From Paraescarpia echinospica (lineage: Eukaryota; Annelida; Polychaeta; Sabellida; Siboglinidae), in the NCBI GenBank assembly GCA_020002185.1, contig CM034533.1, positions 38,618,233 to 38,682,232 of the forward strand: 64,000 bases of DNA, written 5' to 3'. Positions 22,136-33,604 of this stretch are shown here, in pieces. A program made the position numbers and the translations under genes. Below the pieces are notes generated by a model. The model was not told the origin of the DNA. It did no database searches and saw nothing but the letters and a program-made list of their open reading frames with translations. Position 1 is the first letter of the stretch. Each line of letters starts with the position of its first letter.

Positions 22136-22330
22136 TTTAGCGGTTAGGGCAGAAGACTCTCGTACCAGAGGTGGTATTGTAGTGGTTAGAGCAGTGCACT
22201 CTCAAATAGAGGTGGTAGTGTAGTGGTTAGAGCAGCGGACTCTCATTTGAAGAGGTGGGAGTGTAGTGGCTAGGGCAGTGGACTCTCATACAGAGGTGGT
22301 CGTGTAGTGTTTGAGCAGTGGACGCAAGGT
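22136..22330 (+). repeat. tRNA-like 41-45-bp repeats, left arm
   Basis: About five copies of a unit containing GTAGTGGTTAGAGCAGTG and GACTCTCATTTGA. The first part resembles a tRNA D-arm (box A) and the second an anticodon arm. No T-arm or acceptor stem follows, so these are not tRNA genes. Confidence 0.6.
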
Positions 22331-22432
22331 ATACTGCCCATTAACCTGCAATGTGTACTACCCATTAACCTGCAATGTGTACTGCCCACTAACCTGCAAA
22401 GTATACTGCTAACTAGCCCGCAAGGTATACAA
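22325..22432. repeat. 24-bp repeats of foldback 1, left arm
   Basis: About five units of TACTGCCCATTAACCTGCAA. The mirror copy is at 27058-27175. Confidence 0.65.
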
Positions 22433-22649
22433 GGTGACCGTGGGAGAACGGTGCTGGATGGGAGGTTGTTAGGCGTGGTTCAGCCCAGAAAGTTGTAAAG
22501 TACAAGTTATATCAGCAAAGATGACATGTAACAGCTGGCAATGCGTGAGCGCGGCTTATCAGAAAACAGACGACAATTACCGAGGACAGACCCATTGGAA
22601 AAACCGAGGACAGACCCATGAGAAAAACATATGGCCGTGTGGAATAGAT

Positions 22650-23515
22650 ATGATTAAAAGCTAATTGACGTAGACTGAGTCTGCTGATATATATCACTCT
22701 GGGCGGGGGCACCCATGGGGAAATTCTAAGATGGCGCCCGTCTCCACGTGACCTACCCCCTGGAGGAAAGAAGTGTAAGTAGTGGACCCACCTGGTGGAA
22801 AGTAAAGGAGCTAGTGTATGCTGCTGAGGGGGAACTAGCCTATCACGGGACCGACCTCCTAGTGGAAGTAGTGCCATCTGGCGGGTGATGGAGGAGTAAT
22901 GAGGGAAGATTAAAGGCTAATTCACGTAGACTGAGTCTGCTGATGCATATATCACTCTGGACGGGAGCACCCATGGGGATATTCTAAGATGGCGCCCGTC
23001 TCCACGTGACCTACCCCATGGAGGATGCGTGAGCGCGGCTTATCAGAAATAGACGACAATTACCGAGGACAGACCCATTGGAAAAACCGAGGACAGACCC
23101 ATGAGAAAAACATATGGCCGTGTGGAATAGATATGATTAAAGGCTAATTGCCGTAGACTGAGTCTGCTGATATATATCTCTCTGGGCGGGGGCACCCATG
23201 GGGAAATTCTAAGATGGCGCCCGTCTCCACGTGACCTACCCCCAGGAGGAAAGAAGTGTAAGTAGTGGACCCACCTGGTGGAAAGTGAAGGAGCTAGTGT
23301 CTGCTGCTTAGGGGGAATTAGCCTTGCACGGGACCGACCTCCTAGTGGAAGTAATGCCACCTGGCGGGTGATGGAGGAGTAATGAGGGAAGATTAAAGGC
23401 TAATTGGCGTAGACTGAGTCTGCTGATATATATCACTCTGGGCGGGAGCACCCATGGGGAAATTCTAAGATGGCGCCCGTCTCCACGTGACCTACCCACT
23501 GGAGGAAAGAAGTGT
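22650..23515. repeat. Four tandem copies of the CACGTGACCTACCCC block
   Basis: The segment from AGGCTAATT and GTAGACTGAGTCTGCTGATA through GGCACCCATGGGG, AAGATGGCGCCCGTCTCCAC and GTGACCTACCCC recurs at about 22653, 22912, 23137 and 23395. Each CACGTG is an E-box type hexamer. The right arm carries only one copy (about 26725-26840). Confidence 0.75.
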
Positions 23516-23739
23516 AAGTAATAAAGAGGTAAAGAAAAGCACAAGAAGAACAAGACAAGCTCAAGCACAGTACACACTAGCTGAGAAGGAGGTAAAGAAA
23601 AACGCCAGAAGAGAAAAGACAAGCTCAAGCACAGTACACACTAGCTCAGAAAGAGGTAAAGACAAACACGAGAAGAGACAAGACAAGCTCAAGCACAGTA
23701 CACACATAAGGAGGGACAGAACAAGATGCAAGCGGTGGA

Positions 23740-25412
23740 TGCAGAAGGTATGTGGACAGTTGAAGATACAGTAAAGAGGTACAGAGCGATATGTAAGTGG
23801 TAGATGCAGAAGGTATGTGGACAGTTGAAGATACAGTAAGGAGGTAGAGAGCGACATGCAAGCGGGAGATGCAGAAGCTATGTGGACAGTTGAACATACA
23901 GTAAGGAGGTACTGAGCGACATGCAAGCGGGAGATGCGGAAGGTATGTGGACATTTGAAGGTACAGTAAGGAGGTAGAGAGCGACATGCAAGCGGGAGAT
24001 GCAGAAGGTATGTGGACAGTTGATGAGGCAGTAAGGAGGTACAGAGCGACATGTAAGCGGGAGATGCAGAAGGTACGTGGACAGTTGAAGATACAGTAAG
24101 GAGGTAGAGAGCGACATGCAAGCGGGAGATGCAGAAGGTATGTGGACAGTTGAAGATGATACAGTAAGGAGGTACAGAGCGACATGCAAGCGGGAGATGC
24201 AGAAGGTATGTGGACAGTTGAAGATACAGTAAGGAGGTAGAGAGCGACATGCAAGCGGCAGGTACAGAAGGTATGTGGACAGTTGAAGATGATACAGTAA
24301 GAAGGTACAGAGCGACATGCAAGCGGGAGATGCAGATGGTATGTGGACATTTGAAGATACTGTAAGGAGGTAGAGAGCGACATGCAAGCGGCAGGTGCAG
24401 AAGGTATGTGGACAGTTGAAGATAATACAGTAAGGATGTACAGAGCGACATGCAAGCGGGTTATGCAGAAGGTATGTGGACAGTTGAACATACAGTAAGG
24501 AGGTAGAGAGCGACATGCAAGCGGCAGGTGCAGAAGGTATGTGGACAGTTGAAGATGATACAGTAAGGAGGTACAGAGCGACATGAAAGCGGGAGATGCT
24601 GAAGGTATGTGGACAGTTGAAGATAAAGTAAGGAGGTAGAGAGCGACATGCAAGCGGCAGGTGCAGAAGGTATGTGGACAATTGAAGACGATACAGTAAG
24701 GAGGTACAGAGCGACATGCAAGCGGGAGATGCAGAATGTATGTGGACAGTTGAAGATACAGTAAGGAGGTAGAGAGCGACATGTAAGCGGCAGATGCAGA
24801 AGGTATGTGGACAGTTGAAGATACAGTAAGAAGGTAGAGAGCGACATGCAAGTGGGAGATGCGGAAGGTATGTGGACAGTTGAAGATACAATAAGGAGGT
24901 AGAGAGCGACATGGAAGCGGCAGATGCAGAAGGTATGTGGACAGTTGAAGATACAGTAAGGAGGTAGAGAGCGACATGCAAGCGGGAGATGCAGAAGGTA
25001 TGTGGACAGTTGAAGATACAGTAAGGAGGTAGAGAGCGATATGTAAGCGGGAGATGCGGAAGGTATGTGGACAGTTGAAGATACAGTAAGGAGGTACAGA
25101 GCGACATGCAAGTGGGAGATGCAGAAGGTATGTGGACAGTTGAAGAGGCAGTAAGGAGGTACAGAGCGACATGTAAGCGGGAGATGCAGAAGGTATGTGG
25201 ACAGTTGAAGAGGCAGTAAGGAGGTGGAGAGCGATATGCAAGCGGCAGATGCAGAAGGTATGTGGACAGTTGAAGATGATACACTAAGGAGGTGCAGAGC
25301 GACATGCAAGCGGGAGATGCAGAAGGTATGTGGACAGTTGAAGATACAGTGAGGAGGTAGAGAGCGACATGTAAGCGGCAGATGCAGAAGGTATGTGGAC
25401 AGTTGAAGATAC
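23740..25412 (-). repeat. 61-bp array, left arm of foldback 1
   Basis: About 27 copies of a unit containing GAAGGTATGTGGACAGTTGA, AGATACAGTAAGGAGGTA and GAGCGACATGCAAGCGGG. Long open frames up to 531 codons on the minus strand arise only from the repeat period. The array meets its mirror image at about 25415. Confidence 0.92.
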
Positions 25413-25415
25413 CTT

Positions 25416-26500
25416 ATTGTATCTTCAACTGTCCACTTACCTTCTGCATCTCCCGCTTGCATGTCGCTCTCTACCTCCTTACTGTATCTTCAACTGTCCA
25501 CATACCTTCTGCATCTGCCGCTTGCATGTCGCTCTCTACCTCCTTATTGTATCTTCAACTGTCCACATACCTTCCGCATCTCCCACTTGCATGTCGCTCT
25601 ATACCTTCTTACTGTATCTACAACTGTCCACATAACTTCTGCATCTCCCGCTTGCATGTCGCTCTGTACCTCCTTACTTTATCATCTTCAACTGTCCACA
25701 TACCTTCTGCACCTGCCGCTTGCATGTCGCTCTCTACCTCCTTACTGTATCTTCAACTGTCCACATACCTTCTGCATCTCCCGCTTGCATGTCTCTCTCT
25801 ACCTCCATACTGTATCTTCAACTGTCCACATACCTTCTGCATCTCCCGCTTACATGTCGCTCTGTACCTCCTTACTGCCTCTTCAACTGTCCACATACCT
25901 TCTGCATCTCCCGCTTGCATGTCGCTCTCTACCTTCTTACTGTATCTTCAACTGTCCACATACCTTCCGCATCTCCCGCTTACTTATCGCTCAGTACCTC
26001 CTTACTGTATCTTCAACTGTCCACATACCTTCTGCATCTGCCGCTTACATGTCGCTCTCTACCTCCTTACTGTATCTTCAACTGTCCACATACCTTCTGC
26101 ATCTCCCGCTTGCATGTCGCTCTCTACCTTCTTACTGTATCTTCAACTGTCCACATACCTTCCGCATCTCCCGCTTACTTATCGCTCAGTACCTCCTTAC
26201 TGTATCTTCAACTGTCCACATACCTTCCGCATCTCCCGCTTACTTATCGCTCAGTACCTCCTTACTGTATCTTCAACTGTCCACATACCTTCTGCATCTC
26301 CCGCTTGCATGTCGCTCAGTATGTCCTTATTGTATGTTCAACTGTCCACATAGCTTCTGCATCTCCCGCTTGCATGTCGCTCTTTACCTCCTTACTGTAT
26401 CTTCAACTGTCCACATAACTTCTGCATCTCCCACTTACGTATCGCTCTGTACCTCCTTACTGTATATTCAACTGTCCACATACCTTCTGCATCCACCGCT
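25416..26500 (+). repeat. 61-bp array, right arm of foldback 1
   Basis: About 17-18 copies of the reverse complement of the left array (TCAACTGTCCACATACCTTC). The junction with the left array is an uninterrupted hairpin, with ACAGTTGAAGATA facing TATCTTCAACTGT over a few bases. Confidence 0.92.
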
Positions 26501-27169
26501 TGCATCTTGTTCTGTCCCTCCTTATGTGTGTATTGTGCTTGAGCTTGTCTTGTCTCTTCTTGTGTTTTTCTTTACCTCTTTCTGAGCTAGTGTGTACTGT
26601 GCTTGAGCTTGTCTTGTCTCTTCTGGCGTTCTTCTTTACCTCCTTCTCAGCTAGTGTGTACTGTGGTTGAGCTTGTCTTGTTCTTCTTGTGCTTTTCTTT
26701 ACCTCTTTACTACTTACACTCTTTCCTCCAGGGGGTAGGTCACGTGGAGACGGGCGCCATCTTAGAATTTCCCCATGGGTGCCCCCGCCCAGAGTGATAT
26801 ATATCAGCAGACTCAGTCTACGTCAATTAGCTTTTAATCATATCTATTCCACACGGCCATATGTTTTTCTCATGGGTCTGTCCTCGGTTTTTCCAATGGG
26901 TCTGTCCTCGGTAATTGTCGTCTGTTTTCTGATAAGCCGCGCTCACGCATTGCCAGCTGTTACATGTCATCTTTGCTGATATAACTTGTACTTTACAACT
27001 TTCTGGGCTGAACCACGCCTAACAACCTCCCATCCAGCACCGTTCTCCCACGGTCACCTTGTATACCTTGCGGGTTAGCAGTATACCTTGCAGGTTAGTG
27101 GGCTGTACACATTGCAGGTTAATGGGTAGTACACATTGCAGGTTAATTGGCAGTATACCTTGCGTCCAC

Positions 27170-27850
27170 TGCTCAAACTCTACACGACCACCTCTGTATG
27201 AGAGTCCACTGCCCTAGCCACTACACTCCCACCTCTTCAAATGAGAGTCCGATTCTCTAATCACTACACTACCACCTCTATTTGAGAGTGCACTGCTCTA
27301 ACCACTACACTACCACCTCTGGTACGAAAATCTTCTGCCCTAACCGCTAAACTACCATCTCTGTATGAGAGCACTAGCCACTACACTATCACCTCTGGTA
27401 TAAGAGGCCACTGCTCTAACTACTACACTACCACCTCTTGTACGAGAGTCCACTGCCCTAAGCACTATACTACCACCTCTGGTATGAGAGCCCTAACAAC
27501 TACACTACCACCTCTGGTAAGAGAGCCCACTGCTCTAACCACTACACTCCCACCTCTGGTATCAGAGTCCACTGCTCAAACACTACACGACCACATATGT
27601 ATGAGAGTTCACTGCCCTAGTCACTACACTCCCACCTCTTGAATGAGAGTCCGCTGCTCTAACCACTACACTATCACCCCTGTATGAGAATCCACTGCTC
27701 TAAACACTACACTACCACCTCTGGTACGAGATTCCACTGCCCTAACCGTTAAACTACCACCTTTGTATGAGAGCACAAACCACAACACTATCACCTCTGG
27801 TATGAGAGTCCACTGCTCTAATCACTACATTACCACCTCTGATATGAGTT
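27170..27850 (-). repeat. tRNA-like 41-45-bp repeats, right arm
   Basis: About 15-16 copies of CACTACACTACCACCTCT with ACTGCTCTAACCA, the complement of the left-arm unit. The array is roughly three times longer than the left one, so the arms have changed copy number independently. Confidence 0.7.
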
Positions 27851-28039
27851 CTTTCATACACATACATACATTCATTCGATAGATATCATATGTGTATTTA
27901 CACAGTGTTCTTCACGCAAACTACATGTGACGTGTGTGCATATACTTCTTCTTCTTCTGATAATCTCAGCCTTCCTTACGTTTATTTATTTATACTCACT
28001 TCATTCGTTATGTGACAGTTGTCTATATTTACTTTTTAG

Positions 28040-28680
28040 TTCTGACGATGACTGTGACGACTCTGACAGTGTCAGCTCCACTGTCTCGGAATGCACGTAA
28101 GTTTTCGACGATTATATACCTACTTTTACTAATACTAATATCACTATTTCATGACCTATTTACCACGATTCTCTTTCTCTTCAATGTACATATACATGTT
28201 GTGTCACAGCCCTTTCTTATCTTGACCTAGCCTGCCCTTTCTCGTGTCGGCTAACTACGTGGTGTCTGGTTACATCGCTCCGGTTACATCAGCATATCAT
28301 AGTCCATTCTCTCGTCTGTTGACCTAGCATGCCCTCTTGTCGTGTCGGCTACCTACGTGGTGTCTAGTTACATCGCTGATCTATTCTCACCAACTGTACC
28401 TCGAATGTTTTCAAACTTATTATTATTATTATCATTTTTATTACTATTATTATTTATTATCATTATATGTTCCAGAGAAGAAGAACTGCTGTTTGAGCAC
28501 GGGTGCTCCTTCTGTCTTGTTATGAAAGAGTTACTATCTACCAAAGAGAAGTATGATCCGCCGAGTCCCTGGTATGACCCGGATGACGTCTCCGCCGTGG
28601 ATACAGGCGATCATGAGAATTGGTGTTCAGATGAGGATGCAGACGACGACGACGGATACTTTGACTGTATCGATCGTTGA
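28040..28680 (+). CDS. Small acidic-tail protein carried inside foldback 1 (two visible exons, 5' partial)
   Basis: Exon 28040-28096 (acceptor TACTTTTTAG, donor GTAAGT) encodes SDDDCDDSDSVSSTVSEC. Exon 28476-28680 (acceptor TATGTTCCAG) completes the split Thr codon and encodes EEELLFEHGCSFCLVMKELL, YDPPSPWYDPDDV and a tail rich in Asp ending DGYFDCIDR and a stop. The phases join exactly and both frames are open, which supports a real spliced gene. ATTAAA at 28687-28692 could serve for polyadenylation. The first exon and start are not identified. It lies only in the right half, between the repeats and the terminal block. The family is unknown to me. Highly acidic C-termini can be interaction or activation tails, but no function can be assigned. 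Confidence 0.6.
28097..28475 (+). other. Intron of the acidic-tail gene with a 95-bp duplication
   Basis: TCGTGTCGGCTAACTACGTG near 28234 and TCGTGTCGGCTACCTACGTG near 28336 mark an imperfect tandem duplication. A TTATTATTA tract lies near the acceptor. Confidence 0.5.
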
Positions 28681-29225
28681 TTTACCATTAAATTGTATTC
28701 ACATTTGAAAATAGTTGTTTGTTGATTTTTATGTTAGCTTTCATTCTTTCATACGTATATATATATACATACACTTTCATTTCCAATCTTATTCTTATAT
28801 CACATCATCAATACATCATTCAGTATACTTCTTTATCTCTAATGACCCACCTTTGAACACTTTCCTCTTTGTTCTTTCGTTTTTATCTTCCTTATACACG
28901 ATGGGACATCAATGGATACTCACTCCACCGCTCTCTTCCACCAGGGGGTGCCCTACATCCGGTCACGTGACTACACACACATACATACACGTATAGATAC
29001 CCTACGAAAGACGCCGCCATCTTAGATTTGGACCATGGGGGTTCATAAACACCGCAGAATGATACACCAGATGGCCCTACCTACTACTGTCGGTATATCG
29101 TTCGTCTTACCCTGCGGCGTGTTCGGGCGAGGACACGGCGATAGCGGAATGTCAGTAACAGCTGGATGTCGTTGACCGGTCGGCTTGTTGACCGGTGTTC
29201 GGGACGGACTTTCTCTCGTCTGGCG

Positions 29226-30001
29226 TCAGGTCATCAGCTGTAGTCTCGACGCTGTATGACCGCTGTTCCAACCCCTTCTATAAACGCCCAAACTCCAAGT
29301 GTTGGGTCCAGGCAGTGCCTGTCCAACTGTAAGTTCTTTCAGCTTTGAATGCATGTCGTAATGCCGTCGGTAATTTCGCTTTCGTTGTTCGATGGCAAGG
29401 CTGACCTTTCTTCTTTGAATTTTTGGTGCCAACAGACTGTTTCTTGTCGGCAATAGTGTCTTGGTCCGGTGTGACATCAAAGTTGCACGGGCGAACTTTC
29501 TAAGCCTTCTGTTAGTGTTTTGCGCCATTCTAGAATAGCCTTCAGTTGATCGCTTCTATTCAGTTTGATCTTCCTGAGCAAAGCTTTAGCCGTTTTCACA
29601 GCGTTCTCCGCTTTCCCGTTGCTTTGCGGGTAGTGCGGGCTTGATGTTCTGTGCTCAAAGCCCCACTCACAAGCAAATTTCGCAAATTCCTGTGGTCGAT
29701 ATTGTGAAGCGTTATCGCTGATCAAAATTGAGGGAACGCCATGACGCCCGAAGTGTGGCCGTAAAGCGTTGATAACAACCTGTGTCATGGTCTTCTTCAG
29801 CTCATTGTTCTCGAAGAAGTTACTGTAGTAATCTACCAGTACGACGTAATGCTGTCCGTCGAGCTTAAACAAGTCCGTTGCAACCTTGGACCATGGCAGA
29901 TGGGGGAACTCGTGCGTTTGCAACTTCTCGCGGCAATGTTCCATTCGATGTGCGTTGCAAACATCGCAATTGCTGATATGGTCCTTCTTCTCAGCATTCA
30001 T
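29226..30001 (-). pseudogene. Gypsy integrase remnant
   Basis: The segment at 29477-30001 has a Cys pair (NCDVC) of the zinc-binding region, then the DDE core: ATDLF, ISDNASQYRPQEF and GKAENAVKTAK, with YPQSNGKAE as in retroviral-type integrases. The C-terminal extension RTKTLLPT continues in another frame to 29226. Confidence 0.88.
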
Positions 30002-30069
30002 ACCGGGCCAACAGATGACCTCACGCGCCCTGCGAAGGCATCACTCTACACCAACGTATCGCTGGTGTA

Positions 30070-30799
30070 TTAGTTTGACCATTTCCGTACGGGGATTATT
30101 AGCGTGTCGTCCTTGAAGATGAGGCCATCTTCAACTAACAGTTCGTCTTTGTACTGCAAGTACGGATTTAGTACTTCATTGCCGATACTCACGGCTGGCC
30201 ACCCTGACTTGATGGCCTTCTCGAGCTCCCGCAACACTGCGTCATCCTTGGTGGCGTGCTGCAGCTCGATCAGTTTCTGTTCAGGCAGCAGAATGTTGTC
30301 ACTGAACATCTTCTCTTCCGAGTCGTCAACTTTATTGACATCGATACGAATGTCTCGTTTGACTTTAGTGTTGTACGCTCGGCTCAACGTATCGGCCACA
30401 TACATAATTTCCGATCCTCACCTCTAGTGGATACTTCTGCAGTCGCAGTCTCATGCGCTGTTGGCGCTTCGGTGCCATGCGGATTTCTCTCTTAAAGATA
30501 CTTTCTAGCGGCTTGTGGTCTGACTCCACGTGAACAACATCCCGTCCGTAAATGTAGTCGTTGAACCGCTCACATGCGAACACTATCGCCAAAAGTTCTT
30601 TTTCGATATGTGCGTAATTGTGTTCGGTGTCCGTCATGACTCGGCTTGCGTAACATATGGGCTGGCCGTCCTGCATGAGCGCAGCTCCCAGGCCCGTCTG
30701 CGTTGCATATGCCTGGATTGTTACGCCTTTATCCACGTTGTAGTAATGCAGCACCGGGGGGTTACTGAGCTTGTCGTGTTGGTGTGCGACTCGCTCCAT
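30070..30799 (-). pseudogene. Gypsy RNase H and connecting region
   Basis: It contains TGLGAALMQDGQPICYASR, NYAHIEKELLAIVFACERF and ESDHKPLESIF, the RNase H core of gypsy polyproteins. It is followed, in a shifted frame, by VADTLSRAY and the linker to integrase. Confidence 0.88.
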
Positions 30800-31000
30800 G
30801 TGAACTCATTTTCCCTGCATTTGAGTTCACGCAACGGAGCTGTGAAGTCGGTCGGTCCCTTGCCGAGGTACTGTACGGTGCCACATAGGCGGCATACTCC
30901 TTCGACGTCGGTGGGCATTGGCATGTCGAGTACGGCCGCATATTTCTTCGGATCAGGTTTTATGCCCTCGTCTGTCAGCAGACATCTCATGGAACCGACT

Positions 31001-31821
31001 TCATGTAGCTTGGTTTCTCTCACGACATCTCTCGAAAAATGAGTGTAGGTTGACGTCATATTCGACGGCGTCTTTCCGCGTAATGATGAAATCGTCAGCG
31101 ATTACATGGGTGCCCTCCAATCCTTCGATGGTCTCATGCATTTTCTTCTGCCAGACTTCCGATGCGCTGCATATGCCAAATGGCATACGCTTCCATCTGT
31201 AGCGTCCAAATGGCGTGTTAAGTGTTGTGAGTCGGCTTGATTCCTCATGTAATACTATTTGCCAGAACCTGTGTCTGGCGTCCACAACAGTGAAGATACG
31301 CGCACCGCTGACTCGTGTGGCAATCTCTTCTATCAGTGGCATTTGATATTGCTCTTGCTTGATAGCTCTTTTTTTAGATCCCGTGGATCCATTCAAATGC
31401 GCAATTTCCCTGGCTTCGACACGAACAGCAAGCTGGAAACCCAATCTGTAGGTTTTCTGGCTGGCGCAATGATGTCATCGTTGACCATCCCACGCAGCTC
31501 ATGTTTCAGCTTGCCTCTTAGTGCCACTGGTACTCGTCGAGGGGCTTGTATTACAGAATTAACGTCTCTGTCAATCTCGATGTGGTACTGGCCTGGTAAT
31601 TTTCCAAATCCCTCGAAAACATCTGCATACCGGTGCAGTATGTCGGCTTCGTCAAAGCAAAGCGTCTTCTCTGCCTGCTTTGCATCAACTGTGTTTACAC
31701 TCGGGGGCTGCGGCGAGTCTTCAAACTGTCGAATATTATCCAAATCAGTCCACTTGAGTGCACCGATGCTAACGCATGCCTGGCGGCTTAGCAGTGGTTG
31801 ATAGTGTTTACCGCTCATCAC
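31001..31821 (-). pseudogene. Gypsy reverse transcriptase remnant
   Basis: It has VFEGFGKLPGQYHIEID, then FTVVDARHRFWQIVLHEESS, TTLNTPFGRYRWKRMPFGI and a catalytic box reading IADD instead of the usual YVDD or YIDD. At least one frameshift lies near 31400 and another near 31010. Confidence 0.88.
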
Positions 31822-31880
31822 TTTGAAGTGAGAGCAGATTGTGTTTACGGCCGTTTCTATGGACTTGGGAGTGTTGTGAT

Positions 31881-32306
31881 CTTACTTTACATACTTAGAT
31901 TGAGCGGCTCCCGACTAGAGACGCACGAGGCAGTCAAAGCACGCCATCCAGATCTGTCGCATGTTAGTGTTCTGACGTCGCTCCAGCTTTTGTTGACCAG
32001 GTGTAGGTCGCGGTCAATTGTTTGGCGCCAATTCATTCTTGGTCGTCCCCTCTTTCTCTGGCCAGTTTGTATCCACCAATAGCGCTTGTTCGACAGGTCT
32101 AGTCAGCTCATTCGTCTTCTGCAGATAGTAGGTGTTGCCAGAGGTTGTCCTGATCGTATCCGGACTTCTATGTTCATCTCATGGTCGCTCCAGTGTATGC
32201 CCAAGATGTTTCGCAGAATTTAGTGTTGAATTCATCAATTTTGTTTTCTTGGCTTGTTTTTAGTTGCCATGTTTCACATCCGATCGGAGGGTTATTATAA
32301 CGTTTG
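31881..32306 (-). mobile_element. LINE 3' fragment inserted in the gypsy element
   Basis: The minus strand encodes GCETWQLK, LGIHWSDHEMN and GRPRMNWRQTIDRDL, the C-terminal region of LINE polyproteins. It is flanked by AGTGTTGTGAT at 31870-31880 and AGTGCTGTGAT at 32307-32317, an 11-bp target duplication with one mismatch. The insertion therefore postdates the gypsy element. Confidence 0.8.
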
Positions 32307-32317
32307 AGTGCTGTGAT

Positions 32318-32485
32318 AGCCGTCACATTAACTTTCTTTCCTCCATACACAGTAAGCGTGTCTGAGACTCGTGTTAGATTCTGTAAGTTAGTGTCTCCTG
32401 TAGGTAATTTGTAGTCACGCAGCGGAATGATGTTACACTGTGATCCGGTATCGCACTCGAACTGTACTCTGCAACCCGATGCCAA
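32318..32485 (-). pseudogene. Gypsy protease remnant
   Basis: RVQFECDTGSQCNIIP contains the DTG aspartic-protease motif (DTGSQCN). The downstream part is cut by the LINE insertion. Confidence 0.8.
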
Positions 32486-32539
32486 GTGTTATATAACTAG
32501 CATCCGTCTACCGTCCGTCCACACGGCTAACCAACTGTC

Positions 32540-33348
32540 GTGTAGCCTAATCGTCTATCAGACTACTCACACCATATTCTTCATTTCCGACAGTTTTAAT
32601 GTCTCTTCTGTTGACTCTGAACTTGCGACACTTGGCAGCAAAAGATTCAATCCCTGACAGGCTCTGCATTTCTGGTCCCAAGTTGGACCAGTTTTTGCGT
32701 GTGCTCTTTCTCGCGGTCTTCCGCGTTTTGCCTCGTTGCAACGCTTTCCAAACTGTCTCGTTCTTGTGCCTTTTCTCATCGCGGTATGTCTGTGTCACCG
32801 ATGGAACTCCATGCCTTAGCTCGTTCAGCTTTCACTTCTGAACTTCTGATGATGTCTAAGGCTTTCTCCAGCATTAAGTAGTCTATCTCAGACTCTCTCG
32901 TCCAGAACACTCGACACTAGATGATCATAGTAAATCTCATCCATCGTGATCACATCAAATGCATAGTTTGTTCCGATTCTATGCAGTTCGTTGTACCATG
33001 TCATAACATCTTCACCGGCCCGTCCGTGAATTAAATCTATGTCGCTTATACGGTACATTTACTCTGGGCGTACAGTAATTTTCGTACATTTGTAGAACTG
33101 ACGCTACTTTGTACCGATCCTCATCATCAGTCCACGGGTGATTTTGTTAGATGTCCTTCGGACTTTGGCCGCTCACTGACAACAACGTACTCACTCGTGT
33201 CCGTTCTGTTTTTTGGTCCAGGTCCGTGGCGACTTCATATTCGATCCAGGCGGTTACCGCGTCGATTTGCTGCGGCGGCCGCTGTGGTATACTAATACTA
33301 CTGTGCGTAGTCACTTTACGATTAAGTAGTGGCGATGGCGTAGACATG
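32540..33348 (-). pseudogene. Gypsy gag remnant
   Basis: It begins MSTPSPLLNRK at about 33348, with AWIEYEVATDLDQK and TLLSVSGQSPKDI typical of gypsy gag capsid starts, then stops. Near 32600-32650 a zinc-knuckle fragment remains (KCRACQGL in one frame, FAAKCRKFRV in another). Confidence 0.7.
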
Positions 33349-33361
33349 ACCGAATCCCTCA

Positions 33362-33604
33362 CTTAACGGAGTCTAGCTGATCTGTTATCAGGCACAGTTG
33401 ACACAATCCCGCTGCGCTTGTAATTCAGCTTACGCAATCCAGTCAACACGTAACGGTAGGTCACTTCCTGACACCGTGTAACAGCATTGCTTGCATATAA
33501 CTGAATAATATACAAACAAAACGTCATGATCATATATATTGATTACGCAGCTATCTACCTACACGGACTGATCTAACCCAAGCCTAGAATGGTTCACTAC
33601 TCTA
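33362..33604. other. Sequence upstream of gag, no feature recognised
   Basis: It could be the 5' LTR or leader of the gypsy copy, but no matching LTR was found on the other side. Confidence 0.35.

Larger units (their letters stand above)
21924..29092. mobile_element. Giant foldback element 1 (about 7.2 kb)
   Basis: The two halves are inverted copies around about 25415 and contain the same modules in mirror order. From outside in these are: a terminal block of about 200 bp (CGGTAGTAGT, GGGCCATCTGGTGTATCA, AAGATGGCGGCGCC, CACGTGACCGGATGTAGGG); tRNA-like 41-45-bp repeats; TACTGCCCATTAACCTGCA repeats; a GTCTGTCCTCGG block; a CACGTGACCTACCCC block; a GAGCTTGTCTTG block; and a 61-bp array. The halves differ in copy number. 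The right half also holds about 1 kb with a small gene that the left half lacks. No transposase was recognised, and there is no clear target duplication. Confidence 0.8.
29226..33360 (-). mobile_element. Decayed Ty3/gypsy retrotransposon
   Basis: Reading leftwards from 33348 the minus strand carries, in canonical order, gag with a zinc-knuckle remnant, protease, reverse transcriptase, RNase H and integrase. The order with integrase last identifies Ty3/gypsy. All parts are broken by stops and frameshifts. A LINE fragment is inserted between protease and RT. I could not find a pair of LTRs in 29093-29226 and 33362-33604, so the ends are undefined. The copy cannot be active. Confidence 0.9.

Noticed and set aside
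23561..26585. Long open frames (up to 531 codons) with repeated LPLACRSLPPYC-like blocks
   Set aside because: They arise in several overlapping frames and on both sides of the foldback from the 61-bp array. There is no start context and no single favoured frame.
22136..27850. Clusters of tRNA genes
   Set aside because: Only D-arm and anticodon-arm-like parts are present. The T-arm and acceptor stem are missing.
29849..31801. Plus-strand frames over the gypsy region (up to 180 codons)
   Set aside because: They are shadows of the minus-strand pol coding frame and show no family resemblance.
29093..33604. LTR pair bounding the gypsy element
   Set aside because: I compared the two flanks by eye and found no matching direct repeats. 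The LTRs may have been lost or may lie beyond recognisable divergence.
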